A stretch of 64,000 bases of DNA. Origin: Pogostemon cablin (Eukaryota > Streptophyta > Magnoliopsida > Lamiales > Lamiaceae). Location of the stretch: the NCBI GenBank assembly GCA_023678885.1, contig CM042962.1, positions 23,264,336 through 23,328,335 of the forward strand. The letters are read 5' to 3'. The notes beneath the pieces were generated by a model. The model saw only the letters and a list, made by a program, of their open reading frames with translations. It ran no database searches and was not told where the DNA came from. The translations under genes were made by a program, and so were the position numbers. This document shows positions 11,455-22,574 of this stretch, piece after piece. Numbering within the stretch: the first letter of the stretch is position 1; every line of letters starts with the position of its first letter.

Positions 11455-12352
11455 CGAAGGATTGTCGTCCATCGATCAAGCTGTTTGTGGAACCTGGTTG
11501 CGACAGTGGTGTTTTTCGATCGGGTCTGGGGTTCTCTGAGCGAGTCACAAGCCTGACTGGGCGATTCCTGCAACTTTTCCCACCGGGATTCAGATCGAGT
11601 CTCTCGGAATCCGATCGAGTCTGCTATTTTTTCTGGGTTCCTAGCGGGTCTGATGCAGTTTGGGGCGAGTCGGACAGCTTTTCGATCGGGCCTGGGGAGT
11701 TTTCCGAATGGCTTTTCAAAGCATGTGGTGGCTTGCGGTGTTGATCAGTGTGAGCGGCACGAACAGCTAGAGAGGGCGGCACGCCCTGGTACTCATGGCA
11801 TGCACGATCAGCAGCAAGGATGATAAGGCTGGAAAGGAGGCCGGCACGACCGGGGGCGAAACCGGCACGTGTCGTGCCGGCATGGACCTGTCAAAAACAG
11901 TAGCTGATCAGCGGAGGCATCGACATGCTTGGAAGGAGTTGGCAGCTGCGTGTTTTGGAGTGACGGCCGGTAGCTGCTGTTGTCATTCATGTCAGCAGCA
12001 GACGGCGTCCATGCTTCCGACAAGTTGATAGTGGCAGCATGCATTGCGGGATAAGACTTTCTTACGGTGGATTATCCGCCGGCTGGAGCAGCTTCGATAC
12101 AAGTGGCATGTCTTCGACGGTGTGCGGAGATCGCCTGTATGCTACCTGATAGATGACAGGAATCATGTTCTGGTGTTGTACCACACGATCGACGGTGGTT
12201 GTATTTTTCGGAGGCTGAAAGCAAATCTGCACGACGGGAGGCCGTGTTTTCCAGCGTGTTTCCAGCGGGCTTTTGAATGGGCAGAAGAGGCGCTGATGCT
12301 TGCTGTGGAAACGTGTGATGGTGATGACTTGGAGCACAAGTTCATTCATTGA
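11455..12352 (+). other. GC-rich leader of the outer copia with unassigned frames
   Basis: This is the leader resumed after the nested element, markedly richer in GC than its surroundings. Plus-strand frames at 11795-12028 and 12044-12352 are open. The latter has 102 codons and includes FLRWIIRRLEQLRYKWHVFD and FQRAFEWAEEALMLAVETCD, a fairly protein-like composition. I do not recognise it. It may be chance coding potential in a GC-rich leader, or a captured host fragment. No retroelement domain fits. Confidence 0.35.
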
Positions 12353-12634
12353 GCAAGTCACATGCTTCATGCTTGTTGATCAAGTAATTCCATATTTGGC
12401 CATTTTTTTATCCTTATATATAATTGCTAATAATTATTTTTATTTGTCAATTATTATTATATATTTGGATTGTATGTGCTGTTTGATTTATTGCATTATT
12501 TGCCATAATAATAGCATGTTTAGTTGCGTATTTTATTGTCGAATATTATATGCATGTAAAAACCCTCGGTGTTAACTAACTAAGTGAGAGAGTGGATTGG
12601 TTAAAAATCCCCGCGGCCTCCATTATTGGTTTGT

Positions 12635-12830
12635 AATGTGATGCAAGTATACTTGCGTGTTGGCTATAGTGTCTTTCTCCCCATTGGATGAGTATGTTTG
12701 CGGATCACTGGTACAGACTTCGTTAAATAATTATTATTTATAATGTGATGTATATGAACTTGCGTGTTGACTACAGTGCCTTCCTCCCCATCGTATGAGT
12801 TTATATGAGGTTCACTGGTATAAACTCATA
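12635..12830 (+). repeat. Tandem repeat of ~100 bp in the copia leader
   Basis: Two imperfect copies share TAATGTGATG, CTTGCGTGTTG, CTCCCCAT and TCACTGGTA with similar spacing. A further degenerate trace (GGCACATAAGCTTGCGCAATG) follows near 12880. Confidence 0.65.
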
Positions 12831-13669
12831 ATTGATGACTGTAGGAAGTTATCCGAGCGTGTGTGTACTTCTCCATCTGTAAGGCACATAAGCTTGCGCA
12901 ATGGACTTGGGGTCAAATAATGGTGTACACTTAGGTGCAAATAATAAGTATCCTCCCCATCGGAGTCACTGCTTTTATTTGCATGGCTAAAGAGGAACCG
13001 ACTATTAATTATTTTGTCATGAGGTTAGGTTGAAAAATGAAATTAATGGGTAAAATCTTCTCTTGTAAATATTCGGGTTTGTAAACGTCCACACTATCGT
13101 GGCTTGCAGACTCACGCTGCTTGAGGGAACCTATATAAATGGATAAATTCGAAGATTTGATCGGTGTATTAATTGTGATTCTCTGTAATTTCGAATGGTT
13201 TATCTCGCTTATTGTTTACTAAAAGAAATATATTTACTTGTCCTAAATTAGATGATTAGAAAAGAATCTTGGTTTTAATTTTTACTGCTTAGAAAATTAA
13301 ATATGTGTTCTCACTAAGGATGTTCCATGATGCCTATTAAAGTCTCTAGTGGAGAGGTGAGAGGTTCATAGAAATATGATGGTCTAATGCGATTCTTCAG
13401 ATACTTGAGTAAGTAAGAAAGGCAAGAGGTCATGGATAAGTTGATGAATGAATTGAGAATGTTTGGAGTAGAAATTGAAGGGAAACCTAGGTCGATTTAA
13501 TTCTCCGTAATTTGTCTGGATGTTTTGAGCAAGTTCTACCTGAAATACGAGAGGTTGTATATGGTGGGGACCTTTTGACAAAACATGTGGCGAAGGAAAG
13601 CCATTTTTATCAAGGTATGAACAAGAGTAGTATCTCATTCACTAGTCGTTAAAGCATGATTAGTGGTGG

Positions 13670-14026
13670 CATCTACTAACACGTTCTGTGTGTAGATACA
13701 GGAATCATTAAAGCCTACAACTAAGTGATGATGAGATTAATGAGTACATGGGTAATGCTACAAGAGTAGTGACTGCTGCAGTGAGAGTTGTTTATTTATC
13801 TTTTGATAGGAATAAACGTTTGATCATGAGAAATTATCTTTACGTACATTTTCATAGAAAGAATTTCATTTCAGTATCTATGCATTTACGGATGGATACT
13901 CTATTTCATTCAAATGACATGGTCATAGTGATGAAGGATGGAGCTATAATCTGTTGTGGTACGTTGGTGACAATTTGTAAACTCTTAAATCATGTTTATT
14001 CCATGGATGCAACAAATAGTAATTAA
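13670..14026 (+). pseudogene. Outer copia: decayed protease and pre-integrase region
   Basis: The frame 13748-14026 reads MGNATRVVTAAVRVVYLSFD and continues with MRNYLYVHFHRKNFISVSM. This corresponds to the copia segment after the protease active site, usually of the form GN-x-A-V-x-A-x-G...LYVP-x-x-R-x-N-L-I-SVS. Upstream sequence near 13670 (ASTNTFCV and a stop) looks like the mutated protease active-site region. The whole region is pseudogenised. Confidence 0.65.
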
Positions 14027-14789
14027 TAACGCATTTTCTAATCCTAATAAGATAAAGACTCTTGTGGAAATGATTAGATAGATGTTGAGTTATTTGGAAT
14101 TACTAAATTCATTTTATGGGTATGTCCTAAAAATAGCATATCGTATAACGTTTGTCTGTTTATGGGAAATTATAGAAAAATGGAGGGTGTTGATTTTTTT
14201 AGTCCAAAATATCGAAGGGTGATTGTTAACACAAACACTAGATTTTGGAAAAGGACTATGTAATAAATCACAAACCTATGTGTAAGTTGTTCTAAAGGAA
14301 GTGAGAGGGAAAACACAAAGTATTAGTACCAATTGTACAAAAGGATATACCACAAGGTAAACTGCAATGCGTGTCACGTCTGATACACAATTGCGTATAG
14401 TGTCTTGTCGTAGTGGGAGGGTTGTTCAACAACCGGTAAGATAAATATTTTGGGAGAGTCGTGAGACTTGGTCCCTAGTAAACATGGAATGGGCCACGGA
14501 TACGACGAAGCACTACAAGATAGAAATGCGAAATCTTAGCAAAGTGCAATGAATGTTGAAATAGAATCGATGAATTCTAAATTAGATCTGGCTGCTTGTA
14601 GGACCACTAAATGGTGTAAAAACCATTGGAAATAGTCAAACAAAATAACAGAGGATCAAATGATCAGGTGAAAACCTTAGAAGCAAAGCTTGTTGCGAAA
14701 ATGTATAATCAGAAAGAAAAGGTTCGATTATGAGGAAACATGTTCGCCGATAGCTATGCCTATGTTGATCCAGACTCTTTTATCTGTTG

Positions 14790-15130
14790 CTACTCATATG
14801 AAATATGAGGGATAGCAAATAGATGTCAAGACAGCTATCCTGATTGGAAGTCTTGAGGAAAACATCTATGTGAAACAACCAGAGTGATTCATTGCAAAGG
14901 GTTAAGAGCATTTTGTTTGTAAGCTTAAAAGTGTTCCTCGATGGACTAAAGCAAGCTTCAAGAACATGAAACATCCATTTTGATGATAAAATCCAGGTAT
15001 ATGGATTCATTCAATGCGCGGATGTGTCTTGTGTATTGAAAAGAGTGATGGAAAAGTGATGGTATTTCTTGTACTATACGTAGATAATATCTTCCTTATT
15101 GGAGACAATGAAAGAGTATTGTCGGGCGTA
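14790..15130 (+). pseudogene. Outer copia: decayed reverse transcriptase
   Basis: Plus-strand translation around 14815-15100 shows MDVKTAILIGSLEENIYVKQ, then WTKASSRT, then GFIQCADVSCVLKR, and YT-stop-IIS where YVDDI is expected. These match the conserved copia RT blocks, with several stops and shifts. The catalytic YVDD has been lost. Confidence 0.75.
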
Positions 15131-15529
15131 TGGGGTATGGTTAATAAAGCAGCATGAAATGAAGGACTTGAAGAGAAGTAAAAATATTCTTTTGATCACG
15201 GTAATATAGATCACAAGAAAGGATATTATGCTTGTCTCAAACTTCATGAGATGATACGATCCTTATTTGTTTTAGCATGTGACTTTATCTAAGAAAATGT
15301 GTCTTGAGACACAAAAAAAGATAAAGGTGATGAAAGCGGTTTCTTATGCTTTGACGAATAAGGAAGCTTAATCTAAGGAATACTATGCACAAGTATAGAT
15401 ATATGTTTTGCTGAACACATAGACAATGGGTATCAAAGGAAACCCAAAATAAGAATGTTGAACTATGGTAACACATAATTTTGAAGTACCTGGAAAGGAT
15501 TAGAAATTATATGTGGATTTACCGAATAG

Positions 15530-15985
15530 ATTCATTGCTTCTTATGGGTTACATAGATTCAGATTTTTCAAATCAGATAGGGACGACAGTAAATCCACCT
15601 CAAAGGTTATGTGTTTAATTTTAGGAAGTTGAGCCACAATATGGATGAGTGTTATATAGAAATATATTTCAGACTCCGGACTCCATCGTAGAAAGATGAT
15701 AAATTGGAGCCTATGAGACAGCCAAAATATCTGTATGACTCTAGAAACTTCATGATGGACTTTGAAGTGTTACTAAGTTGCCCAAGGTTATCATAATTTA
15801 TTTTGATGATAATGGTGTAGTTGCAAACTTGAAGGAATCACGAGCCCATAAGTCAATTAAACACATGGAGCGCGAGTACCACATATTATGAGAAATCGTA
15901 CGATGAGGAAAAGGTTGTTGTCGCCTAGATTGCATCGGATGATAACCTAGTAAATCCATTTACAAGGACCTTAAAGTGAGAGCTA
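15530..15985 (+). pseudogene. Outer copia: decayed RNase H
   Basis: Recognisable blocks are SDFSNQIG near 15555, DNGVVANLKESRAHKSIKHM near 15810-15870, and IASDDNLVNPFTRTL near 15930-15975. These correspond to the C-terminal copia RNase H. Stops interrupt them. Confidence 0.7.
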
Positions 15986-16066
15986 TTGATGGTCGTGTAG
16001 TGGGAGTGAGAATCAAATGTATGGCAGAAGACATGATAGCATAGTCTTTTAGTATAAGTAGGAGAT

Positions 16067-17459
16067 TGTTGGATTGTATACTAAAAATCTAGCTTTTTGT
16101 ATGAACAATGTTACAACAATTTTATTTGAAATGAGAATCATATGATCAAATGATTACGTCTTATAATTTATTTATATGCACGATGCAATAGTCCACTTAC
16201 TTTATACTGCAGATAATATGTTGTGTGACAACACGAGGAAGATCATATTATCAGTTTTCTTATAAAGTATAAACAGATGCTCACAATCGAGATAGACGGG
16301 AACTCTCTATCGGGATGGTTGTAGTGTGATTTAGTATTAATTTGTCTTGACTATAGAATCACATTAGTGCACTTGTGCGTATTGAGCAGGACCACTTGAG
16401 ATCGTTCGACTTATACTGACTTATCGAAGAACTTGATCTCTGTTATTATGGATGTTCGTGTTCTTAATCCCTATATAATAACCTCAACACGTAGGACAGT
16501 ATGTATTTCTTTTATTCATCAATGAGTGAGATTTACATGTAATTAAATCAACAAACTCGGTGAGTTGGAAAATAGTGCTGTTTCTATGGTGTGCTGTTGA
16601 TTGTAGAAGGAATCCGTGTCCGTTATAGGTTGATGATGTCCCCTTGAGGAGCTCATAAGGATTATCATGTAAACCCTGCAGGTGGATTTATTGCGGCATG
16701 ATAATGAGGTTGAGTGCTACTACTCTCGAATGAGATATTAATTAATGGAGTTGTCAGTAACTTAATTAATTAATGGGTATTGTATATCTTAAACATGGGG
16801 AGACTAACGTGCTCATAATAAGAAGGAACCCATAACGTAATTATGAGATTAGAACGGTAGTGCAGTAATAATATTTTAGTGGTGTATATTATTATTATTG
16901 GACTTAAGTATAAACTTTGGGCTAAGCATGGATATTTAAGCCCAATGGAGGCCCAACTCTAATTTCTCCTCCTTGTCCCTGCTGTAGCCCATATATGTCA
17001 TCTCAGCTGTCCAGAAACCCTAATCTATGAGATTAATCACGCCTAACATGTGAGGAAGGTGAGGGAACAGCAGATTGAGAAGATCTTGAGGATCGTCGCC
17101 CACACGACGTTGAGATTGGACTTGGGAATACAGCAGAAGATCGGAAGTTTGTTTGCTGCTGTTGTCTGTCAACTTGCATGATTTTTATAAAATTATATAG
17201 ACCTCAGAATTCGACGTGTGATATACTGCGGAAAGCCACGGAAGAGAGGATTATTTTAGCGTATAGATCACTCAAATCCAATGTCGGATGAGAGAGTTAT
17301 GCCCAAAATGGTGAGGTTGCGCAGGCTGCCTGCGAGAATTCATATTCTCCAACATACCCTGGTGAAAGGTAATCGTTTTTATGATTTATTGCTTCTGCTG
17401 ATTTAGAAACGCATGGAACCCTAACGGTTCACGTTAACCAAAAGATCCAAACGCCAACA
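16067..17459 (+). repeat. 3' LTR of the outer copia (1393 bp)
   Basis: It begins TGTTGGATTGTATACTAAAA right after the purine tract ending GGAGAT, and ends CGCCAACA. It retains the ~220-bp segment missing from the 5' LTR. Confidence 0.9.
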
Positions 17460-17505
17460 ACGAGGACGGTCAGGATCGTCTCGACGTCGAGGGATGGGAA
17501 GTTCT
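17460..17505 (-). pseudogene. LEA-2/NHL-like gene fragment, upstream piece
   Basis: On the minus strand this reads NFPSLDVETILTVL and would continue directly into the VTNPN frame at 4846 once the retroelement and one TSD copy are removed. An in-frame stop lies just upstream, so only ~40 codons stay open across the join. The further 17506-17735 region contains a short AGATCTAGCATAGATCCGTC-type repeat and no recognised protein. Confidence 0.45.
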
Positions 17506-17850
17506 AGCACAGATCCATCAAGATCTAGCATAGATCCGTCAAGATCTAGCATTGATTTTATGGATTTCACCGGAGGATGGAAGGAAGAAAGAAAGGTGAA
17601 GGTCCATAGAGAGAAGAAGTAGAAGAGTGCGGATCTAGGGTTTGAGAGAGAAGAAGTACAAGAGTTCAGAAATCTGATTGAAATGTGGAATGGGTGCGTG
17701 TGTTTTATTGTCAATAGATTTAAGATTAATGTCATTAATTAAAATATTAATTGTTTAATTATATAAATGATTTAGAATATAATTTATTTTTAATGTAATA
17801 ATATAACAGTGGCACAATTGGTAAATTGTTAAAATTTTAAGGGTAAAACT
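17506..17850. other. No gene recognised
   Basis: This is purine-rich then AT-rich sequence, with a small 21-bp triplication (AAGATCTAGCA(T/C)AGATCC) at about 17508-17555. A minus-strand open frame to 17735 exists but looks like low-complexity sequence. Confidence 0.4.
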
Positions 17851-17854
17851 TGTG

Positions 17855-17952
17855 TAGTGTGGGGTCCTCATATGCCAAAAAAAGAAACGCACATCCTGTG
17901 GTGGGACAGACGAAAATAGTAAAACGCATTTCTTGTTGTGGGACGGAGGGAG
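17855..17952 (-). mobile_element. Stowaway MITE, right-hand fragment
   Basis: It ends GTTGTGGGACGGAGGGAG followed by TA, and holds the internal echo CTGTGGTGGGACAGACGAAAA. No matching left terminus is seen. Confidence 0.6.
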
Positions 17953-18408
17953 TATATAATAAATTTTTAATTAAAAAATATGTAATTTTGAAATAATATG
18001 ATTGTTGAGATTGAGAAAATACTTCATGCACTGTATTTATGGTTAGCATTACGTGTCACATTCTTTTTCTACCTATATTTATTACTAGTAGTGCCAGGAT
18101 CTTTTATACTTGTAACAACAAATTTTGTATTTATAATGAAATAAATACAAGTGAATTACATTAATAATCCAGACGAATTAAACTTGGAAATTTAGGAAAC
18201 AATCTCAATCAATCCTCTGATTCTTCTCTCGAACTAATTTGGCCTTGACTTTGACTTGTTGACTTAACTTTAACTGGAGTGTGTGTTGACTGTGTTGACG
18301 GCTTGTGTCTTGAGCCGGATCTTCGGTTGAAGCTTGTCCGAGCTCAGATGCGTAGTCTTTTGACGTTGATTCGGAGACATTGAGCCTTTGTTCGGATTGA
18401 ACGTTGAC

Positions 18409-18690
18409 TGGAAGAACGCCGGATCGGAGGGGCTTGACACCTTTATCTCTGATTGGAGGCTGTTGGAAGAACGCCTGATTGAAAGGGCCCATTATCTCTG
18501 ACGAAGGCTATTGGCTGGAAGAACACCGGATCGGAGGGGCTTGACACCTTTATCTCTGATCTGAGGCGGTTAGTTGGAAGAACGCCAGATTGGAGGGGCT
18601 TGACACCTTAATCTCTGATCGGAGGCGGATGGCTAGAAGAACGCCGGATCGGAGAGGCTTTGCACCTTGATCTCTAATCGGAGGCTGTTC
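18409..18690. repeat. ~60-bp tandem repeat, five units
   Basis: Units start near 18409, 18463, 18514, 18574 and 18633. Each reads like TGGAAGAACGCCGGATCGGA, then GGGGCTTGACACCTTTATCT, CTGATCGGAGGC. The LTRs of the full-length relative hold only one copy (near 27620 and 34070). Confidence 0.85.
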
Positions 18691-18695
18691 TTGAC

Positions 18696-19127
18696 TAGGG
18701 GTGGCATACCGTACCGTACTAAAAATACCGACTCATACCGTATACCGTACCGAAATTATCGGTATTAAAAAATCATACCGATATCGTATCAAAAGTTTCA
18801 TTATACCGAAAATCGGAATACCGAAATTTCAGTATACTATAGATCAATATCGTTTATACCGAAATGCCAAAACATCATATTTTATCAAAAATTACTGATT
18901 CATACCGTTAAAATACCGATTCATACCGAAATTATTATATAATATATGAAAATAATTTAATCAAATAATTTATATTAAAATTAAAATAATTATTATTTTG
19001 ATATTTGAGTACAGTATATACCGAAATACCAATATATTTTCGATATTCCGGTATATACCGAAATATCAATTTTTAAAAATTTATATATTGATACCGTACC
19101 GAAAAATTCGGTACGGCACATACCATA
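18696..19127. mobile_element. hAT-like nonautonomous element rich in ATACCG motifs
   Basis: The left end TAGGGGTGGCATACCG is a common hAT-type terminus. The right end reads CGGTACGGCACATACCATAG, a decayed inverted match. The interior is a dense array of degenerate TACCG(A/T) motifs in both orientations. It interrupts the LTR after TTCTTGAC, where the related LTRs read on without it. No clean 8-bp duplication is seen. Confidence 0.5.
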
Positions 19128-20148
19128 GGTGGAGAGTGAAGATGCCCCATAAATAACTCGCAGTCTGATTGGTCCATGACTGATTTGACCTAATTATGCG
19201 GGCTTGGGCATTTCTATCATTGCAATTTGATTGGTCAATATTGATTTGACCTGATTTTACAGGTTTGACCCTCATTTGACTTTGGCTTATTTGATTGGAT
19301 TTGACTCAATTATCAATTATTTACTCATTTATTTTAGGAATTAATTTATTTAAATTCCTTAATAAATAAATAATTGATAATTATTGCATTCATTTGCCAC
19401 ATACCTTTATCTTTATATATATAATAAAACACACTTTAAAAGTCAAAATTAGACAAAAAATTTTCCTACCATTTTAATCTACTTAATTTAGTTTGGTAAT
19501 ATTAAATCTTGGTCTTTCATTAGTTATTATAATATCTCATCCATTGATTGTAATTACCAATCTTTAACAACATATCATCCATTTATTTTATTTTTATTTT
19601 ATCTCATCTACTCATTTTCTTGGCCTCCCATAATATATGAATATATGTTCAAGTAATTTCTTTTTATATGAATTCATAATATTATTTGGACAATCTTTAT
19701 TTTCATTGTTGTAAATTTTATTTTATCTCATCCATTCAATTTTTTTGTCTCCCATAATATATATATATGTCAATTGATTATTTATAGAACTAAGTAATTT
19801 TATTTTATTTACATGAATTCATAATATCATTTGTACAATTTTTATCTTTTATTTATATTTTTTATTTTATTGTCTTTATATATCTAAATTATATTTTAAA
19901 TTTCTTTTTAAAATAAATTATTTTTTATTATATGAACTCATATATTTAAATTATTAACTGAAATTTATTGTCAAAAGTAATATTTTTTGTTTGTTTTTAA
20001 CATGAATACATAACATCATTTATACAATTTTTATCTTTATTGTTGTAATATTTTATTTATTTTGTATATTATTAATTTCATTGTCCAAAATATTTTCTAA
20101 TGTTAAAAACTTATTTTAATTTTAAACTTTGTCTAAAATATAATTAAT

Positions 20149-20697
20149 GGGGGGATTACTACTAGGTACACAAAAAAAAACTCTTAATTATTATGAGATA
20201 CAAACATACAAAACTATTACTACTAACTACAAAAATATATAGTGATATTTCAATATTACTCCTACAATGTGCTGCACACAAATATTGTGTGCAACAAGAG
20301 TTCGTGTGCAACAAAGTGTGTGCAGTAACAAAAGTGTGTGCAGTAAAAAAAAGTATGTGCAGCAAAAAAGAGTGGTGGTCTGGCGAAGCTCCGGCGGCGG
20401 CGGCCCGGTGACTGTATGAAATTTTTCGGCGACTGGCCGTCGGCGGTATAGAATTTTTCGGCGGTACGAATTTTCCGACGGCAGTAGTTTTTTGGCGATC
20501 GGCCGCCGGCGGTCAGCCGGTGGTGACAGCGGGGGTTCGGCGGTGGTGGTCAGGCGGTGGGTGGGGGCTTTGTGTTTTAAAAGTGTATGAGTTTAGTGTT
20601 ATAATTGGTATTTTACTTTAATATTTTGTATTAAATAATAATTATTTTAAATCAATGTATTAGGGGTATAAAGTGTATACCTATTAGTAATTAATCC
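20149..20697 (+). mobile_element. TIR element A with 9-bp TSD and GC-rich core (549 bp)
   Basis: Exact 9-bp duplications ATAATTAAT flank it (20140-20148 and 20698-20706). The ends are inverted: GGATTACTACTAGGTACAC on the left and GTATACCTATTAGTAATTAA then TCC on the right. The empty equivalent of the site occurs at about 21014-21030 in a duplicated stretch of the same Helitron. A 9-bp duplication suggests a Mutator-like mover. The core (about 20380-20575) is strongly GC-rich, with CGGCGG runs unlike its surroundings, perhaps captured gene sequence. A short plus frame at 20193-20411 is not recognised. Confidence 0.75.
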
Positions 20698-20849
20698 ATA
20701 ATTAATTCAATATGAAAAGAGAATTTATATATATATATTTAATTAATAATAAAATATTTTTAATAAAATATTAATTTAAACAATTATTTTGTTTTTTATT
20801 ACTAAAATATTTAATTATATATATATATATATATGAATTATCTAAGTAA

Positions 20850-21080
20850 TTTTATTTATTTTTACATGAATACATAATATCATCTGGATAATCTTTATCT
20901 TTATTGTTGTAATATTTTATTTATTTTGTATATTTTTATTTTATTATATTTTTATATATCCAAAATATTTTTTTATGTTAAAAAATTATTTTAATTTTAA
21001 ACTTTGTCTAAAATATAATTAATTCAATATTAAAAGAGAATTTATATAATATTTGATTAATAATAAAATATTTTTAATAA
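20850..21080 (+). repeat. Internal duplicate of the Helitron segment flanking element A
   Basis: It matches 19990-20148 and 20698-20770 joined without element A, sharing TTTAAACTTTGTCTAAAATA, TAATTAATTCAATAT and AAAAGAGAATTTATA. It therefore preserves the pre-insertion site. Confidence 0.8.
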
Positions 21081-21626
21081 AATATTAATTTAAATATTAA
21101 ATAAATATAAATATGAATAAAATAAATAAATATTAAATAAGTACGGGTAACCGCGAATTTTGATAAATGGGTATGAGACGAGTACGGGTGTGATAATAAA
21201 TTTTTTTAACGGGGCGGGTACATATACATGTATTTAATAAACGGATACGAGTATAAGTACCCCAAAAAATACGAGTACCCTGCCGGTTGTTATCTTTATT
21301 CCTACATGCTATAACTTTACACTTTTTATTTTTGTTTATTTCAAAATTTATGCACATAATAATATATAGTACAATATTAACACTTTGACGATACGACAAA
21401 ATTAAATAATAGATTTAATGTTATATTTTAATTAATAATAGTTACTATTTTTTAATAAAATATTAATTTAAAATGAGACGTGTACAAATACGGATAATTA
21501 ATATTTAAACGGATATTAGTATCCTAAAATAAGTGGATATCTTACCCGTTGTCATCTCTATTCCTACATGCTATAACTTCACACTTTTTTTATCTCGAAA
21601 TTTATTTATGCACATAATAATATAAT

Positions 21627-22115
21627 GGATTAATTACTAATAGGTACACACTTTGTACCCCTAATTACTATAAGATACATTGATTTAAAATAATTACTCT
21701 CACATATAAAATATTAAAGTAAAATACCAAATATAACTCTAAACCAATACACTTTTAAACCACAAACCCTAATCCCCACCCACCGTCGGCCGGTCGCCGA
21801 GGCACCGTCGGAAAACTGCCGTCTCCGCCGGCCGGTCGCCGGAGACCGCCAGACCGCCGGTCAACCGTCAGAAAACTGCCGGAGCATTGCCGGACCACCA
21901 CACTTTTTTGCTGTACACACTTTTTTTACTGCACACACTTTTTTACTACACACACTTTTGTTGTACAAGAACTTTTGATGCACACAACATTTATGTGCAG
22001 CACATTGCAGGGTAATATTAGAATATTACTATATATTTATGTAGTTAGTAGTAATATTTTTGTATGTTTGTATCTCATAGTAATTAAGGGTTTTTTTGTG
22101 TACCTAGTAGTAATC
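21627..22115 (-). mobile_element. TIR element B, inverted relative of element A (489 bp)
   Basis: It has the same family of ends: GGATTAATTACTAATAGGTA on the left and TGTACCTAGTAGTAATC on the right. Its order is reversed relative to 20149-20697, with a GC-rich core at about 21780-21900 and runs such as GTGCAGCACATTGCAGG. No convincing 9-bp duplication is visible. Confidence 0.7.
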
Positions 22116-22226
22116 TTCTTACGGTACCATAAAATTACTGCTTACTTTTTTTATAAAATTTATGCAATGTGTTATAAATAATTACTTCTTTTTAGGAATG
22201 TAAAAATTATTATCGGACCAAAGGTA

Positions 22227-22227
<1 letters not shown>

Positions 22228-22312
<85 letters not shown>
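22228..22312. repeat. (AT)n microsatellite, ~85 bp
   Basis: An uninterrupted AT dinucleotide run within the Helitron. Confidence 0.95.
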
Positions 22313-22316
<4 letters not shown>

Positions 22317-22389
22317 TAAATTACAAACCCTTTAAATAATTTAATCAATTTTCAAACCTTTGATCTCAAAGAATTACAATGTGATAATA

Positions 22390-22574
22390 CTTCCGCCTAT
22401 TTTAAAGGTGGTCATTATGTGAATTAATGATGTTTTTTTTTGTGTAGTGGCTATTTGTTTATGCAGTGAGTAGTGAGTCATATGTGGGACTATTTTACTA
22501 AAAGAAGAAAATTGATACATTTAGAGTGAACATCCAAAATAGTAAAATAAGGACCTTTAGGATGGACGGAGGGG
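22390..22574. mobile_element. Stowaway MITE
   Basis: TA then CTTCCGCCTATTTTAAAGGT on the left, and ACCTTTAGGATGGACGGAGG GG then a T-TA junction on the right, form decayed inverted ends. It lies inside the Helitron. Confidence 0.6.

Larger units (their letters stand above)
4847..17459 (+). mobile_element. Ty1/copia LTR retrotransposon, decayed, with a nested copia
   Basis: Direct LTRs (4847-6019 and 16067-17459) both begin TGTTGGATTGT and end CGCCAACA or TGCCAACA. A primer-binding site TGGTATCAGAGC follows the left LTR and a purine tract AAGTAGGAGAT precedes the right one. The flanking 5-mers ACAAG (4842-4846) and ACGAG (17460-17464) fit a target duplication with one change. Inside, on the plus strand, decayed protease, reverse transcriptase and RNase H segments are recognisable in copia order (about 13700-15980), full of stops and frameshifts. 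A second, younger copia element at 6673-11454 interrupts the leader. The 12.6-kb span is therefore about 7.8 kb of original element plus 4.8 kb of insertion. It cannot be autonomous. Confidence 0.9.

Noticed and set aside
13384..15476. Minus-strand frames inside the outer copia
   Set aside because: The copia pol traces in this region read on the plus strand, so these are antisense shadows.
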